This document shows, piece by piece, positions 16,120-24,181 of a stretch of DNA of 31,593 bases. The stretch lies in contig JAHHTV010000001.1 in assembly GCA_020024395.1 (NCBI GenBank), positions 1 to 31,593 on the forward strand. The letters run 5' to 3'. The position numbers were made by a program, and so were the translations under genes. The notes under the pieces were generated by a model. The model saw only the letters and a list, made by a program, of their open reading frames with translations. It was not told the origin of the DNA and did not search any database. Position 1 is the first letter of the stretch. Each line of letters begins with the position of its first letter. The stretch is from Anaerotignum sp. (GTDB lineage Bacteria; Bacillota; Clostridia; Lachnospirales; Anaerotignaceae).

Positions 16120-16833
16120 ATGAAACAAAAAAAATATCTTGTTTGTTTTTGTATGGTATTTTTGTGCTGTTTGAATCTGTGGTGCTTTGGAGAAATAAAA
16201 CAGGAAGAACCACAAGCAATTCCTGTCATTCAACTGGTGTCATGGGGAACAAGGGGCGGTTTGGTCAGACAAACACAAGAGAAATTGAAAGAACTAGGAT
16301 ATTATACAGGTACGCCCGATAGTGTGTTTGGCACAAAGACATATGAAGCAATTCGCCGTTTTCAAGCAGACAATGGATTGAAAGTTGATGGTATTGCAGG
16401 CATTGATACATTACAGAAATTGGGTATTTCTGTTGGTACAGGCACAAGTGGTATTGGTGAAACAGAAACAAGCAATTATGATGATGATATTTATTTGCTG
16501 GCATCTATCATACATGGAGAGGCAAGAGGGGAACCTTATGAAGGACAGGTGGCTGTGGGGGCAGTTGTGTTAAACCGTGTAGCAAGCCCCAATTTCCCCA
16601 ATAGCATTGAAGAAGTGATATATCAACCAGGGGCATTTGATGCAGTCAAAGACAAACAATTTTATCTGACACCCAATGAAACAGCGTTGCAGGCGGCAAA
16701 AGATGCCTTAAATGGCTGGGACCCGACAAACGGTGCATTATATTATTGGAACCCCGCAACTGCAACAAGCAGATGGATTTGGAGTGTACCCATTACCAAA
16801 ACAATCGGGCGTCATGTGTTTGGTACGAAATAA
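16120..16833 (+). CDS. sleB: spore cortex-lytic enzyme SleB
   Basis: 237 residues. SleB is a lytic transglycosylase that degrades muramic-lactam peptidoglycan of the spore cortex at germination. Order: an N-terminal export signal (about 5-24), a peptidoglycan-binding type 1 domain (about 42-102, with LVRQTQEKLKELGYYTG and FGTKTYEAIRRFQ), a short Gly/Thr/Ser linker, and the hydrolase type 2 catalytic domain (about 123-237) with the catalytic Glu134 in IIHGEARGEP. The family partner gene ypeB is not adjacent. AGGAGG precedes the ATG. A strong terminator ends the gerABC-spoIIR-sleB run. Confidence 0.95.
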   Translation: MKQKKYLVCFCMVFLCCLNLWCFGEIKQEEPQAIPVIQLVSWGTRGGLVRQTQEKLKELGYYTGTPDSVFGTKTYEAIRRFQADNGLKVDGIAGIDTLQKLGISVGTGTSGIGETETSNYDDDIYLLASIIHGEARGEPYEGQVAVGAVVLNRVASPNFPNSIEEVIYQPGAFDAVKDKQFYLTPNETALQAAKDALNGWDPTNGALYYWNPATATSRWIWSVPITKTIGRHVFGTK

Positions 16834-16877
16834 AAAAATGTGTATTTTTTGAAAAATCAAAAAATACACATTTTTTT
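16832..16877. terminator. bidirectional terminator between sleB and the DUF1294 gene
   Basis: AAAAATGTGTATTTTTT and AAAAAATACACATTTTT form a stem of about 17 bp around a GAAAAATC loop, with A and T runs on either side. It ends both the germination run and the long minus-strand mre-min-rodA run. Confidence 0.88.
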
Positions 16878-16888
16878 GTTGTCTGAAG

Positions 16889-17194
16889 TTATGGAATGAA
16901 TATAAAATGTTTCATTACCATATAACATAGAAAAGCATGCAATGCGGCTGTAAAAACAAAAGCAAGTATAAAATCAATATGACGTGTTTTATGATGCTTG
17001 GTGTACATTGCAATCAAACCACCAATACCACCGCCCAATATTGCCATCAAAAACATTGTTTTTTCTGGTATACGACGTCTGTTTTTGATTGCTCTGCTTT
17101 TGTCTAACGCCATAGCAGCAAACAAAACAACATTGATTATCACATAATACCCTACAATGATCCAAAAGGGTATCGTATGGAATGTTACAGGCAT
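16889..17194 (-). CDS. DUF1294 small membrane protein
   Basis: 101 residues with three hydrophobic segments (about 8-30, 48-65, 72-95). The stretch ALDKSRAIKNRRRIPEKTMFLMAILGGGIGGLIAMYTKHHKTRH is the DUF1294 signature (its first half and its KHHKTRH end are the best conserved parts). Function is unknown. It begins one base after the stop of the MgsA-like gene and has only a weak ribosome binding site (GTGG), so it probably depends on translational coupling. It is the last gene of the cell-shape cluster. Confidence 0.82.
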   Translation of the reverse strand: MPVTFHTIPFWIIVGYYVIINVVLFAAMALDKSRAIKNRRRIPEKTMFLMAILGGGIGGLIAMYTKHHKTRHIDFILAFVFTAALHAFLCYMVMKHFIFIP

Positions 17195-17195
17195 A

Positions 17196-17588
17196 TCATT
17201 TCACCACATTTCTCCAATCTAAATCTCCTCTATCCAAAGCAAGCAAAAGCACTTCTGCTGTTGCCAAATTGGTTGCAAGTGGAATATTGTGTGTATCACA
17301 CAAGCGGAATAAAGAAGTATATTCATCATAAGATTGCGGTGATGCTGGATTTCTTAAAAAAATCAACATATCCAAATCGTTGTTTATGATTTGTGCACCC
17401 AGTTGTTCAGAGCCGCCCAGTTGCCCTGCCAGATATTTGTGTACATTCAAATTGGCTGCTTCTTCCACAAGTCTACCTGTTGTGGCAGTTGCAAATAAAT
17501 TATGTTTACACAAAATATGGCGGTAAGCAATGCATAAATTTTCCATTAGTTTTTTCTTATTATCGTCCGCAATCAATGCGATATTCAT
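17196..17588 (-). CDS. mgsA: methylglyoxal synthase-like protein with degenerate active site
   Basis: 130 residues. The fold and length match methylglyoxal synthase, which converts dihydroxyacetone phosphate to methylglyoxal and phosphate: MNIALIADDNKKK, LFATATTGRLVEEA, LAGQLGG, LATNLATAEVLL. Against E. coli and B. subtilis MgsA as I recall them, key residues differ: the His of the AHD motif is Asp8, the catalytic Asp71 position is Ser60 (GGSEQ instead of GGDQQ), Asp91 is Asn80, and the active-site His98 has no counterpart. The phosphate-binding TTG segment remains. It overlaps rodA by four bases, so it is made with the elongasome. It may be inactive as an MGS or have another ligand. Confidence 0.8.
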   Translation of the reverse strand: MNIALIADDNKKKLMENLCIAYRHILCKHNLFATATTGRLVEEAANLNVHKYLAGQLGGSEQLGAQIINNDLDMLIFLRNPASPQSYDEYTSLFRLCDTHNIPLATNLATAEVLLLALDRGDLDWRNVVK

Positions 17589-18733
17589 AACAATCCCCCC
17601 TCAAATAATGATCTAGAACATTTTTTTCGAATATTCAATACCAAACCGATTAACACCATGTTTGTCCACATAGAGCTACCACCGTAGCTGACAAAAGGCA
17701 ATGACATACCTGTATTTGGTACAATCCCTGTGGCAACACCTGCATTGACGAATGTTTGGAATGCAAACATTCCTGCAACACCCACCACAATCAGTTGATT
17801 GAATGTATCTCTTGTTGATAATGCTATTATGATACAACGAAATATCACAAAGAGCAATAGCCCTAATGTAAATATACAGCCGAAAAATCCAAATTCTTCT
17901 CCAATTACGGAAAAAATGAAATCATTGTGCGGTTCTGGTAAATAACTTAGTTGATTGAGTGTACCTTGAAACAAGCCTTTTCCTGTCAGTTGTCCAGAAC
18001 CAATGGCACTAATGGATTTTTCAGTTTGATAATATACGCTAGGGTCAGCGGTTGGATCTACAAAAGTAAGAATACGGTCAACCTGATGAGGTTCCAATAT
18101 TTTATCTACCAAAAGAGGATTTTCTCTTGTAACGTCCCAACAAATAAAAAGCAATATGGGCAAACAAACAATCAATACATTTCGTATCCATTGGTATTCG
18201 ATACCTGCAATGAATATCAATATACAAAATATGGCAACCAATACCAAACTTGCAGAAAGTGCAGGTTGTTTCAATACCAACAGTATGGGAATGGCTGAAA
18301 TGACACATAGTTTGACAAAAAAGGAAAGTTGCGTGATTTCTTGTTTGTGTAAAGAAATATATTTTGCCAAAAAGAATAACATAAACATTTTGGCAAATTC
18401 TGATGGTTGTATAGTCAAAGAACCAATGGCAATCCAACGTGTGGCACCATTTGACTCTTTACCCAAAACAAATACCAACAAAAGAAATGCAATGTTGATA
18501 AAATATATGGGAATATAAAATTGTGAAAAATATTCATAGTCCACATTGGCAACAATCACCATCAATGTCAAACCAATACCAAAAAATACGATTTGTTTGT
18601 AGACTTCGGAAGCACCTTTGCCCAGATTGAAATGTTTGGCACTGGCAATGCATATGATACCAAATATACAAAGTATACAAACGGCACCCACCAAATACCA
18701 ATCCAAATTTTGAAACCATTTTTTTGTTTGCAT
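17585..18733 (-). CDS. rodA: RodA peptidoglycan polymerase (SEDS family)
   Basis: 382 residues, about ten membrane segments. RodA is the glycosyltransferase that polymerises lipid II during side-wall growth with its partner PBP2, encoded about 2 kb upstream in the same cluster. Landmarks: NGATRWIAIGSLTIQPSEFAK, the extracellular loop with FVDPTADPSVYYQ, LPEPHNDFIFSVIGEEFGF, and SLPFVSYGGSSMWTN. The frame extends eleven codons upstream, but ATG 18733 follows ACGGAG and starts the usual MQTKKWFQNLDW. The arrangement next to mreBCD favours RodA over FtsW. The stop overlaps the MgsA-like start as ATGA. Confidence 0.94.
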   Translation of the reverse strand: MQTKKWFQNLDWYLVGAVCILCIFGIICIASAKHFNLGKGASEVYKQIVFFGIGLTLMVIVANVDYEYFSQFYIPIYFINIAFLLLVFVLGKESNGATRWIAIGSLTIQPSEFAKMFMLFFLAKYISLHKQEITQLSFFVKLCVISAIPILLVLKQPALSASLVLVAIFCILIFIAGIEYQWIRNVLIVCLPILLFICWDVTRENPLLVDKILEPHQVDRILTFVDPTADPSVYYQTEKSISAIGSGQLTGKGLFQGTLNQLSYLPEPHNDFIFSVIGEEFGFFGCIFTLGLLLFVIFRCIIIALSTRDTFNQLIVVGVAGMFAFQTFVNAGVATGIVPNTGMSLPFVSYGGSSMWTNMVLIGLVLNIRKKCSRSLFEGGLL

Positions 18734-18767
18734 GATGCATCTCCGTTTCTGCTTGATAAAATACAAT

Positions 18768-18814
18768 AAAGCCGCAGAAAAAAATCAAATGTTGATTTTT
18801 ATTTCCCCGGCTTT
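18768..18814 (-). terminator. two-tier hairpin between minE and rodA, possible partial terminator
   Basis: On the minus strand AAAGCCG pairs with CGGCTTT around an inner AAAAATCAA/TTGATTTTT hairpin. It is followed by a U-rich but interrupted tract (TTTATTGTATTTT), so read-through to rodA is likely. It could lower rodA expression relative to the min genes. Confidence 0.5.
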
Positions 18815-18819
18815 TCTTT

Positions 18820-19122
18820 TTATGATTTTGCGTCGCTGTCCTGATTGACTTTCCGCATACTTTTAATCGGAATATTGGCATAAAGCACAGGCACAGTACC
18901 GTTTTTGTCATCAGACTCTGTTTGTGTGATTTGAATATCTAATTCATCATTGTCGATTTCCATATAATTGGATATCACTTTTATGATGTCTGTTTTGAGC
19001 ATTTCCAATACCTGAGAAGAACAATTCACACGGTCGTGTACCAAAACAAGCTTGAGCCTGTCCTTTGCAACACTGCCAGAGGACGGTGCGTTTTTTTTCT
19101 TCAACAAATGAAACAAATCCAT
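18820..19122 (-). CDS. minE: cell division topological specificity factor MinE
   Basis: 100 residues. MinE stimulates MinD ATPase and drives pole-to-pole movement of MinCD, keeping the division septum at midcell. The N-terminal membrane-binding MDLFHLLKKK, the anti-MinCD region AKDRLKLVLVHDRVN and the C-terminal dimer strand ELDIQITQTE are clear. ATG 19122 is chosen over an in-frame GTG at 19131, because AAAGGAG lies at the right distance. It follows minD by about 30 nt. Clostridia often have MinE, unlike B. subtilis, which uses DivIVA/MinJ instead. Confidence 0.93.
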   Translation of the reverse strand: MDLFHLLKKKNAPSSGSVAKDRLKLVLVHDRVNCSSQVLEMLKTDIIKVISNYMEIDNDELDIQITQTESDDKNGTVPVLYANIPIKSMRKVNQDSDAKS

Positions 19123-19152
19123 AGATGACACTCCTTTCCTGAAGGTTGCGTT

Positions 19153-19950
19153 TTAGTGATTGAACAATTTTTTCAATTTTTCCATAAAAGTTTCTGGTTG
19201 TTCTTCGAATGTCATCAAGGGGATACTTTGTCCCATAATGCGTTGTACGATGTTGCGATATGCTTGTCCTGCGGAGGACTCATAATTGCTGACAGCAGGT
19301 TCGCCTTTGTTTGTAGCAATGACAATGCTTTCATCATCTGGTACAACACCTAAAATATCTATGGCAAGAATTTCTGTCACATCTTCAATATTCATCATTT
19401 CACCACGTTTGACCAAATCTACACGCAAACGGTTTAATACCAAGCCAGGATTGTTCAAACCGTGTGCTTCCAAAAGCCCGATGATACGGTCGGCATCACG
19501 CACAGCAGAAACTTCAGGTGTGGTTACAACCAAAGCACGGTCGGCACCTGCAATGGCGTTTTTGAAACCTTGTTCGATACCAGCAGGACAATCAATGATG
19601 ATATAGTCAAAACCTTCTTCTTTCAGATTGTCACATAATTTTTGCATTTGTTCTGGAGAAACAGCATCTTTATCTCTGGTTTGTGCCGCAGGCAGCAAAA
19701 ACAATCCATCATAACGCTTGTCTTTGATTAAGGCTTGTTTCAGGCGACAATTTCCTTCCACAACGTCCACCAAGTCATATACAATACGGTTTTCCAGTCC
19801 CATTACAACATCTAAGTTACGCAAACCGATATCTGCATCTACCAAAGCCACACGTTTGCCTTGTATAGCCAGACCGCAACCCAAGTTTGCACTGGTTGTG
19901 GTTTTACCAACACCGCCTTTTCCGCTGGTGATTACGATAACTTCACTCAT
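19153..19950 (-). CDS. minD: septum site-determining ATPase MinD
   Basis: 265 residues. The deviant Walker A motif is SGKGGVGKTTTSANLG (residues 9-24), Walker B is around FDYIIIDCPAGIEQG, and the C-terminal amphipathic membrane-targeting helix is FMEKLKKLFNH. MinD recruits MinC to the membrane and is released by MinE. The ATG follows a GGGGGA sequence by about seven bases. The 187-nt gap upstream to minC holds three hairpins and may contain a separate promoter or processing site. Confidence 0.96.
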   Translation of the reverse strand: MSEVIVITSGKGGVGKTTTSANLGCGLAIQGKRVALVDADIGLRNLDVVMGLENRIVYDLVDVVEGNCRLKQALIKDKRYDGLFLLPAAQTRDKDAVSPEQMQKLCDNLKEEGFDYIIIDCPAGIEQGFKNAIAGADRALVVTTPEVSAVRDADRIIGLLEAHGLNNPGLVLNRLRVDLVKRGEMMNIEDVTEILAIDILGVVPDDESIVIATNKGEPAVSNYESSAGQAYRNIVQRIMGQSIPLMTFEEQPETFMEKLKKLFNH

Positions 19951-20137
19951 GGATAAATCCCCCTAGTCGTTCTTCAAATTTGTTTCATAAAAGAAACAAT
20001 GTTGTATTTTTGTAAAAGCATCGGACAGCAATGGTTTGCCGTCCTGATACGAAAATATCAGATATATTTGTATTTTAGCAAAAATATACCAAATATGCAC
20101 GAAAATTTTTAAGCAAAATTCAAAATATTTTTTCTTT
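19951..20137 (-). other. structured minC-minD intergenic leader with three hairpins
   Basis: Reading on the minus strand: GATAT/GTATC (20046-20059), then GGACGGCAA/TTGCTGTCC (20023-20044, 9 bp with one G-U), then TTGTTTC/GAAACAA (19980-19999), then the minD ribosome binding site. None has a clear terminating U run. The region shows no coding frame. Confidence 0.55.
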
Positions 20138-20764
20138 TTACGACAAAGGCATGACGAAAATTTGTCCTTCTTGTACAAATGCGTACTCTGCTGGTTTGAC
20201 ATTGCGTTTTCCTTCATCTGGGAAACGAGTGATGATGTCAGCAATGCGAAGCTGTACAGGTAACATGTGTATGGCAGCGATAAAAGCATCTGACAAACCA
20301 TTGCACCCTGCATGAGCAATGCCACGCAGTTGTCCCAATACAATGATATTGCCTGTGGCTCTGACTTCTGCCCCAGGATTGACATCACCCAACAACACAA
20401 GACTACCATCAAATTCCAATCTTTGTCCATTGCGTAAAGAACCTTTGTGGAATTTTGTTGTTGTACAATCCAAATTATCACATAAATCGGTCAAATGTTT
20501 GGAATGTTTATCTTCTGTTTTCAAGTATGTGATTGTCATTGTGGAGTTGTTTGTGATGATTTCCAGTATGCGGTTTTCTTCTTCTTCTGAAAATGTTCTG
20601 CCTTGTAATATCAATGCTGTTTTCACATTATCAAAGAACTTTCCAGCTTCTGTAACTTTTTTTTGTAATTGTTCACAAAGTGTATCAAAAGGAATATCTC
20701 CTAAAAATCGTATGGCAATACCATCTTTTGTGCCTTTGAATATGATATGGTTTTCTTGTTTCAT
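20138..20764 (-). CDS. minC: septum site-determining protein MinC
   Basis: 208 residues. MinC is the FtsZ polymerisation inhibitor of the Min system. The N-terminal domain (about 1-100) has IIFKGTKDGIAIRF and ALILQGRTFSEEEENRI. The C-terminal beta-helix (about 110-208) has LRNGQRLEFDGSLVLLGDVNPGAEV and ATGNIIVLGQLRGIAHAG, which bind MinD and FtsZ. The frame extends 20 codons upstream into the PBP2 gene; ATG 20764 is chosen since it follows CGGGAGG. It lies 16 nt after mrdA with no terminator. Confidence 0.94.
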   Translation of the reverse strand: MKQENHIIFKGTKDGIAIRFLGDIPFDTLCEQLQKKVTEAGKFFDNVKTALILQGRTFSEEEENRILEIITNNSTMTITYLKTEDKHSKHLTDLCDNLDCTTTKFHKGSLRNGQRLEFDGSLVLLGDVNPGAEVRATGNIIVLGQLRGIAHAGCNGLSDAFIAAIHMLPVQLRIADIITRFPDEGKRNVKPAEYAFVQEGQIFVMPLS

Positions 20765-20780
20765 GATTTCCTCCCGTTCC

Positions 20781-23642
20781 TTATTGTGCCAATATCGTTT
20801 CCATGTTGGTATTTGTTGGAACATAATCCAGTCCCAAATATTCCCGTATCACTGCTTTTGCCACTTTGGGTGCAGGGGAACCATAATTTTCACCAAATGG
20901 TATCATAACAGTGATGGCGATTTGAGGGTCATCATAAGGTGCAAAGCACACAAGCCATGTGTGGGAACTACGAGAAAGGTCTTCTTGTGCGGTACCTGAC
21001 TTGGAAGCAACTTTCACAGGTAAATCGGTAAATGCTTTACGCAATGTACCTTTTGCACCATAAGAAACCAGATACATACCCTCATAAACTGCTTGTAAAT
21101 TGTTTTGTTGCAGTGGGATAATATTTTCCACAACTTCTTCTTTTTGCTCATATAGCGAACCATCTGGATTGGATACTTTATCTACCAAATGGTATTGGTA
21201 CAATGTACCACCGTTTGCAAGTGTAGCAATATAGCGGTTCATTTGTGCAGGTGTGTAACTGTTTACAGACTGCCCAATGAATGCACGAATGGTATCACCA
21301 TCTGTCCAACGTGTTTGGCTGGTGGTAGCATCTGGATTGTATGTTTTGATGGTTCGTTCCTTGTAATAAGGAGATGCCATTGTGGGAGAATATTCTTCCA
21401 ATTCAATACCTGTAACAGAATTAAGCCCAAATGCTGCCATATATTCGTTTAATGTGGAAATGGCTTTTTCGGTTGAACCGTTTTCGGCATTGCCCATACG
21501 ATATCCCAATTCGTAGAAGAAATAGTTACAAGATACCTCCAATGCATGGTCTACAGTCAATGCACCATGACTGCCACCTGTGTTGCTATAATACCAACAA
21601 CGTGCATAAGGTGTACCAGCATCTTTGAATATCCCTTTGGCATGTATGATGCTTTTTGGCGCAATGATACCTGTTTCCAGCCCTGCAATGGCAGGTATCA
21701 TTTTGAATGTGGAACCAGGTGCTTTTTTCTGTTTCAAAGGACGATTGACCAAAGGTGTATTCATATCTTCCAACAAAGAGTTATAATAACTGTTGTTGAA
21801 TGTGTTTACCAGTTGGTTGTTGTCAAAAGAGGGATATGTGACCAAAGCCAAAACTTTGCCGCTATCCACTTCTGAAACGACAACAGAGCCTGTGGAAGGG
21901 TCAAGTCCTGTGTCAGAAGGTGACATCTCACCATTTTCCAATTTGCGTATGATACATGTAGAGGGGGCAATGGCACCACTTTGTATCGCTTCCAATTCTT
22001 CAGGTGTAGCAGATATTCGCTCTTGTTCTATCATAGCAATCAAAAGTTCTTTTGCCGATACCATACCATTTGACAATCCATCTGTTAAAAATGTTTGTAA
22101 AATTTCTGCTGCATCTTCATTGTCTGTGGAAAAATCAGCAACAGATGCTTTGCAACGTGTAACCAAAGCCGCCTGCACAGTATCTTCTGGTGCAGAAAGC
22201 ATTTTTGATGCAGATATATGATTGGTATTTACCATAGAAACAAACAAGTCTAAAGTAGATACCCCATATTTTCCACCAGATTTCAAACGGTTGAGCAAAA
22301 CTTGCCGCAATGCTTCTTCTAATGCAGTATATGTGGTAGATTGCAATTTACTGTCAATGGTCAAATAAACATCTTTACCAGCCGTAGGCTCTGTGGAACC
22401 AATGACGCTCATTCTTCTGCCTTGGTTGTCTACTTCCATTGTGATTTTACCATCTACACCATTGAGCTGTTGTTCATATAATTTTTCAATACCTGCTTGC
22501 CCAACAATGTCTGTGTTGTTGTAAAGTGGATTTCCTTCTGCATCAAGAATATCTTGATACAAAGGCATATCTGCTTCTGTCATTTGTCTGATGTACCCCG
22601 TAATATGGGCAAAATGCTCCCCATTTGGATATTCTCGCAAAGATACAGTACTAATCAGTACATTTGGAAAGATATCTTGGTTTTCTTCTACATAAGCCAA
22701 TGTTTTATCACTAATATCTGTGGCAACTGTAACGGATTGATATTTTTGGTATCGTACAGCATATAAAGAATTACGAATGCCAAGTGTATTTCTGACCAAA
22801 TCTGTTGGTAAATATTTTGGTAATCCAAAATAATCTCGCAAATACTCCAGCATTTCTGTGGAATTGAAATTCAATAATGTATTTATTTCATTTTCTGTCA
22901 TACCAGGCGTTTGCCAAGTACGTTTCCAATTTTCCTCTTTCTTTTTGTTTCCGCCAAATTGTAAATGATAAGGATATTCCATATCCATAGGAATATCATC
23001 CATGACAGTTTCCCCAAATTCGATAAATTTTTGTGCCAATGTCAACGCCATCAAGTTTTTGTCTGTCAATTCTAAGTAATAATAGACATACATACGTTTT
23101 TGTGCATCTGTGTACTGGTTGGGGGCGTTGTATTTTTCATATAAATATTGTAAACATTGTTCTGGTGTAAAATCCATTTGCTGTTTTTGCAAACCAATGC
23201 TTTCTTTCCATTCTTTGATTGCTTTTTTTTGTTCTCTTTCTGTGCCTGTAAACAAAAATGTAGAAGGTGTTGTTTTGCTGATAGGCAAATCGTCATTGGC
23301 AACTGTACCTTGCGCAAATATGGTGTCTAACAAATTGGTAATCAGTTGATGACGATGTTCTGTCAAATCCAAAGTCACACTATCATCAATTTGTACACAA
23401 TATGCCACTTTATTTATGGCAAGAGGTCTACCATATCTGTCATAGATATTTCCACGAGAGGCAGGCACATTGACTGTTTTGGATATACTGGTAGTCAAAG
23501 AAACATCATATTCACTACCATGCAATATCTGCAATATGAACAAACGAATGACCAATGTGGAAAACAGTATACAAATGCCAAAAAGTACTACAAATATTCT
23601 ACTTTTACATAATTCTAAAAAACGTTCCCAGTATTTTCGCAT
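20781..23642 (-). CDS. mrdA: penicillin-binding protein 2 (elongasome transpeptidase), long form
   Basis: 953 residues, against 600-700 for typical PBP2. One N-terminal membrane segment (about 17-38) is followed by the dimerisation domain (VNVPASRGNIYDRYGRPLA). The transpeptidase domain has the three active-site motifs SxxK at Ser644 (APGSTFK), SxN at Ser704 (SCN) and KSGT at Lys881. The enzyme cross-links side-wall peptidoglycan with RodA. Extra length comes from an enlarged N-terminal region (about 95-280) and a helical stretch of about 130 residues (about 448-580) between IDSKLQSTTYTALEEAL and STGSVVVSEVDSGKVLALV. AAGGAGG precedes the start. It sits between mreD and minC. Confidence 0.94.
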   Translation of the reverse strand: MRKYWERFLELCKSRIFVVLFGICILFSTLVIRLFILQILHGSEYDVSLTTSISKTVNVPASRGNIYDRYGRPLAINKVAYCVQIDDSVTLDLTEHRHQLITNLLDTIFAQGTVANDDLPISKTTPSTFLFTGTEREQKKAIKEWKESIGLQKQQMDFTPEQCLQYLYEKYNAPNQYTDAQKRMYVYYYLELTDKNLMALTLAQKFIEFGETVMDDIPMDMEYPYHLQFGGNKKKEENWKRTWQTPGMTENEINTLLNFNSTEMLEYLRDYFGLPKYLPTDLVRNTLGIRNSLYAVRYQKYQSVTVATDISDKTLAYVEENQDIFPNVLISTVSLREYPNGEHFAHITGYIRQMTEADMPLYQDILDAEGNPLYNNTDIVGQAGIEKLYEQQLNGVDGKITMEVDNQGRRMSVIGSTEPTAGKDVYLTIDSKLQSTTYTALEEALRQVLLNRLKSGGKYGVSTLDLFVSMVNTNHISASKMLSAPEDTVQAALVTRCKASVADFSTDNEDAAEILQTFLTDGLSNGMVSAKELLIAMIEQERISATPEELEAIQSGAIAPSTCIIRKLENGEMSPSDTGLDPSTGSVVVSEVDSGKVLALVTYPSFDNNQLVNTFNNSYYNSLLEDMNTPLVNRPLKQKKAPGSTFKMIPAIAGLETGIIAPKSIIHAKGIFKDAGTPYARCWYYSNTGGSHGALTVDHALEVSCNYFFYELGYRMGNAENGSTEKAISTLNEYMAAFGLNSVTGIELEEYSPTMASPYYKERTIKTYNPDATTSQTRWTDGDTIRAFIGQSVNSYTPAQMNRYIATLANGGTLYQYHLVDKVSNPDGSLYEQKEEVVENIIPLQQNNLQAVYEGMYLVSYGAKGTLRKAFTDLPVKVASKSGTAQEDLSRSSHTWLVCFAPYDDPQIAITVMIPFGENYGSPAPKVAKAVIREYLGLDYVPTNTNMETILAQ

Positions 23643-23668
23643 TGGAAACCTCCTTGTAAACAGGCAGG

Positions 23669-24181
23669 TTAAAACAGCCGATATTTATACTTTTCTTTCA
23701 ATTCCAGCCATTCATTGATACCAAATAATATACGGTACATAGGAATGGTGATAATTGCGGTATAAACCACTTCTGGTATCAATAAACGCACCAGGAAATA
23801 AATCAAATTGGTTTCACCTTGCAATACAAATCCTGCGATAAATAATATCGCTTCATAAAAAATTGCTGCCAATGAGCAGGTGATAATGGGCAATAAATAG
23901 TTTTCACGGTAAAAATCTTTTTGTCCATGTCCTGCCCAAAGTCCTGCAAGAAAAAACAACAATGTATAAAAACCAAAAGAAATACCAAAAAATATATCCA
24001 TAAGCAAGCCATTACAAAATCCCACAATGCAGCCTTCGTTTTCACCACGCAAAAGCCCATATGATATCACAAGAATTAAAGCTGTGTTAGGTACAACGCC
24101 ACGAATAGCAATATAAGGTAACAACGTGGTTTGCAAAATAAAATTCACAAGAACCATTATGGCAGTAATGCATATTCTCAA
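23669..24181 (-). CDS. mreD: rod shape-determining protein MreD
   Basis: 170 residues, five or six hydrophobic segments, typical of MreD, the small membrane partner of MreC in the elongasome. Recognisable stretches are NFILQTTLLPYIAIRGVVPN near the N-terminus and EGCIVGFCNGLLMDIFFG. The start overlaps the mreC stop by four bases (ATGA). PBP2 follows after 26 nt. MreD is poorly conserved in sequence, so the call relies on hydrophobic pattern and gene order as much as on similarity. Confidence 0.92.
   Translation of the reverse strand: MRICITAIMVLVNFILQTTLLPYIAIRGVVPNTALILVISYGLLRGENEGCIVGFCNGLLMDIFFGISFGFYTLLFFLAGLWAGHGQKDFYRENYLLPIITCSLAAIFYEAILFIAGFVLQGETNLIYFLVRLLIPEVVYTAIITIPMYRILFGINEWLELKEKYKYRLF

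Noticed and set aside
19963..20481. 172-residue minus-strand frame spanning the minC 3' half and the minC-minD gap
   Set aside because: It is out of frame with minC, has no domain resemblance and no ribosome binding site; the gap is better explained as an RNA leader.
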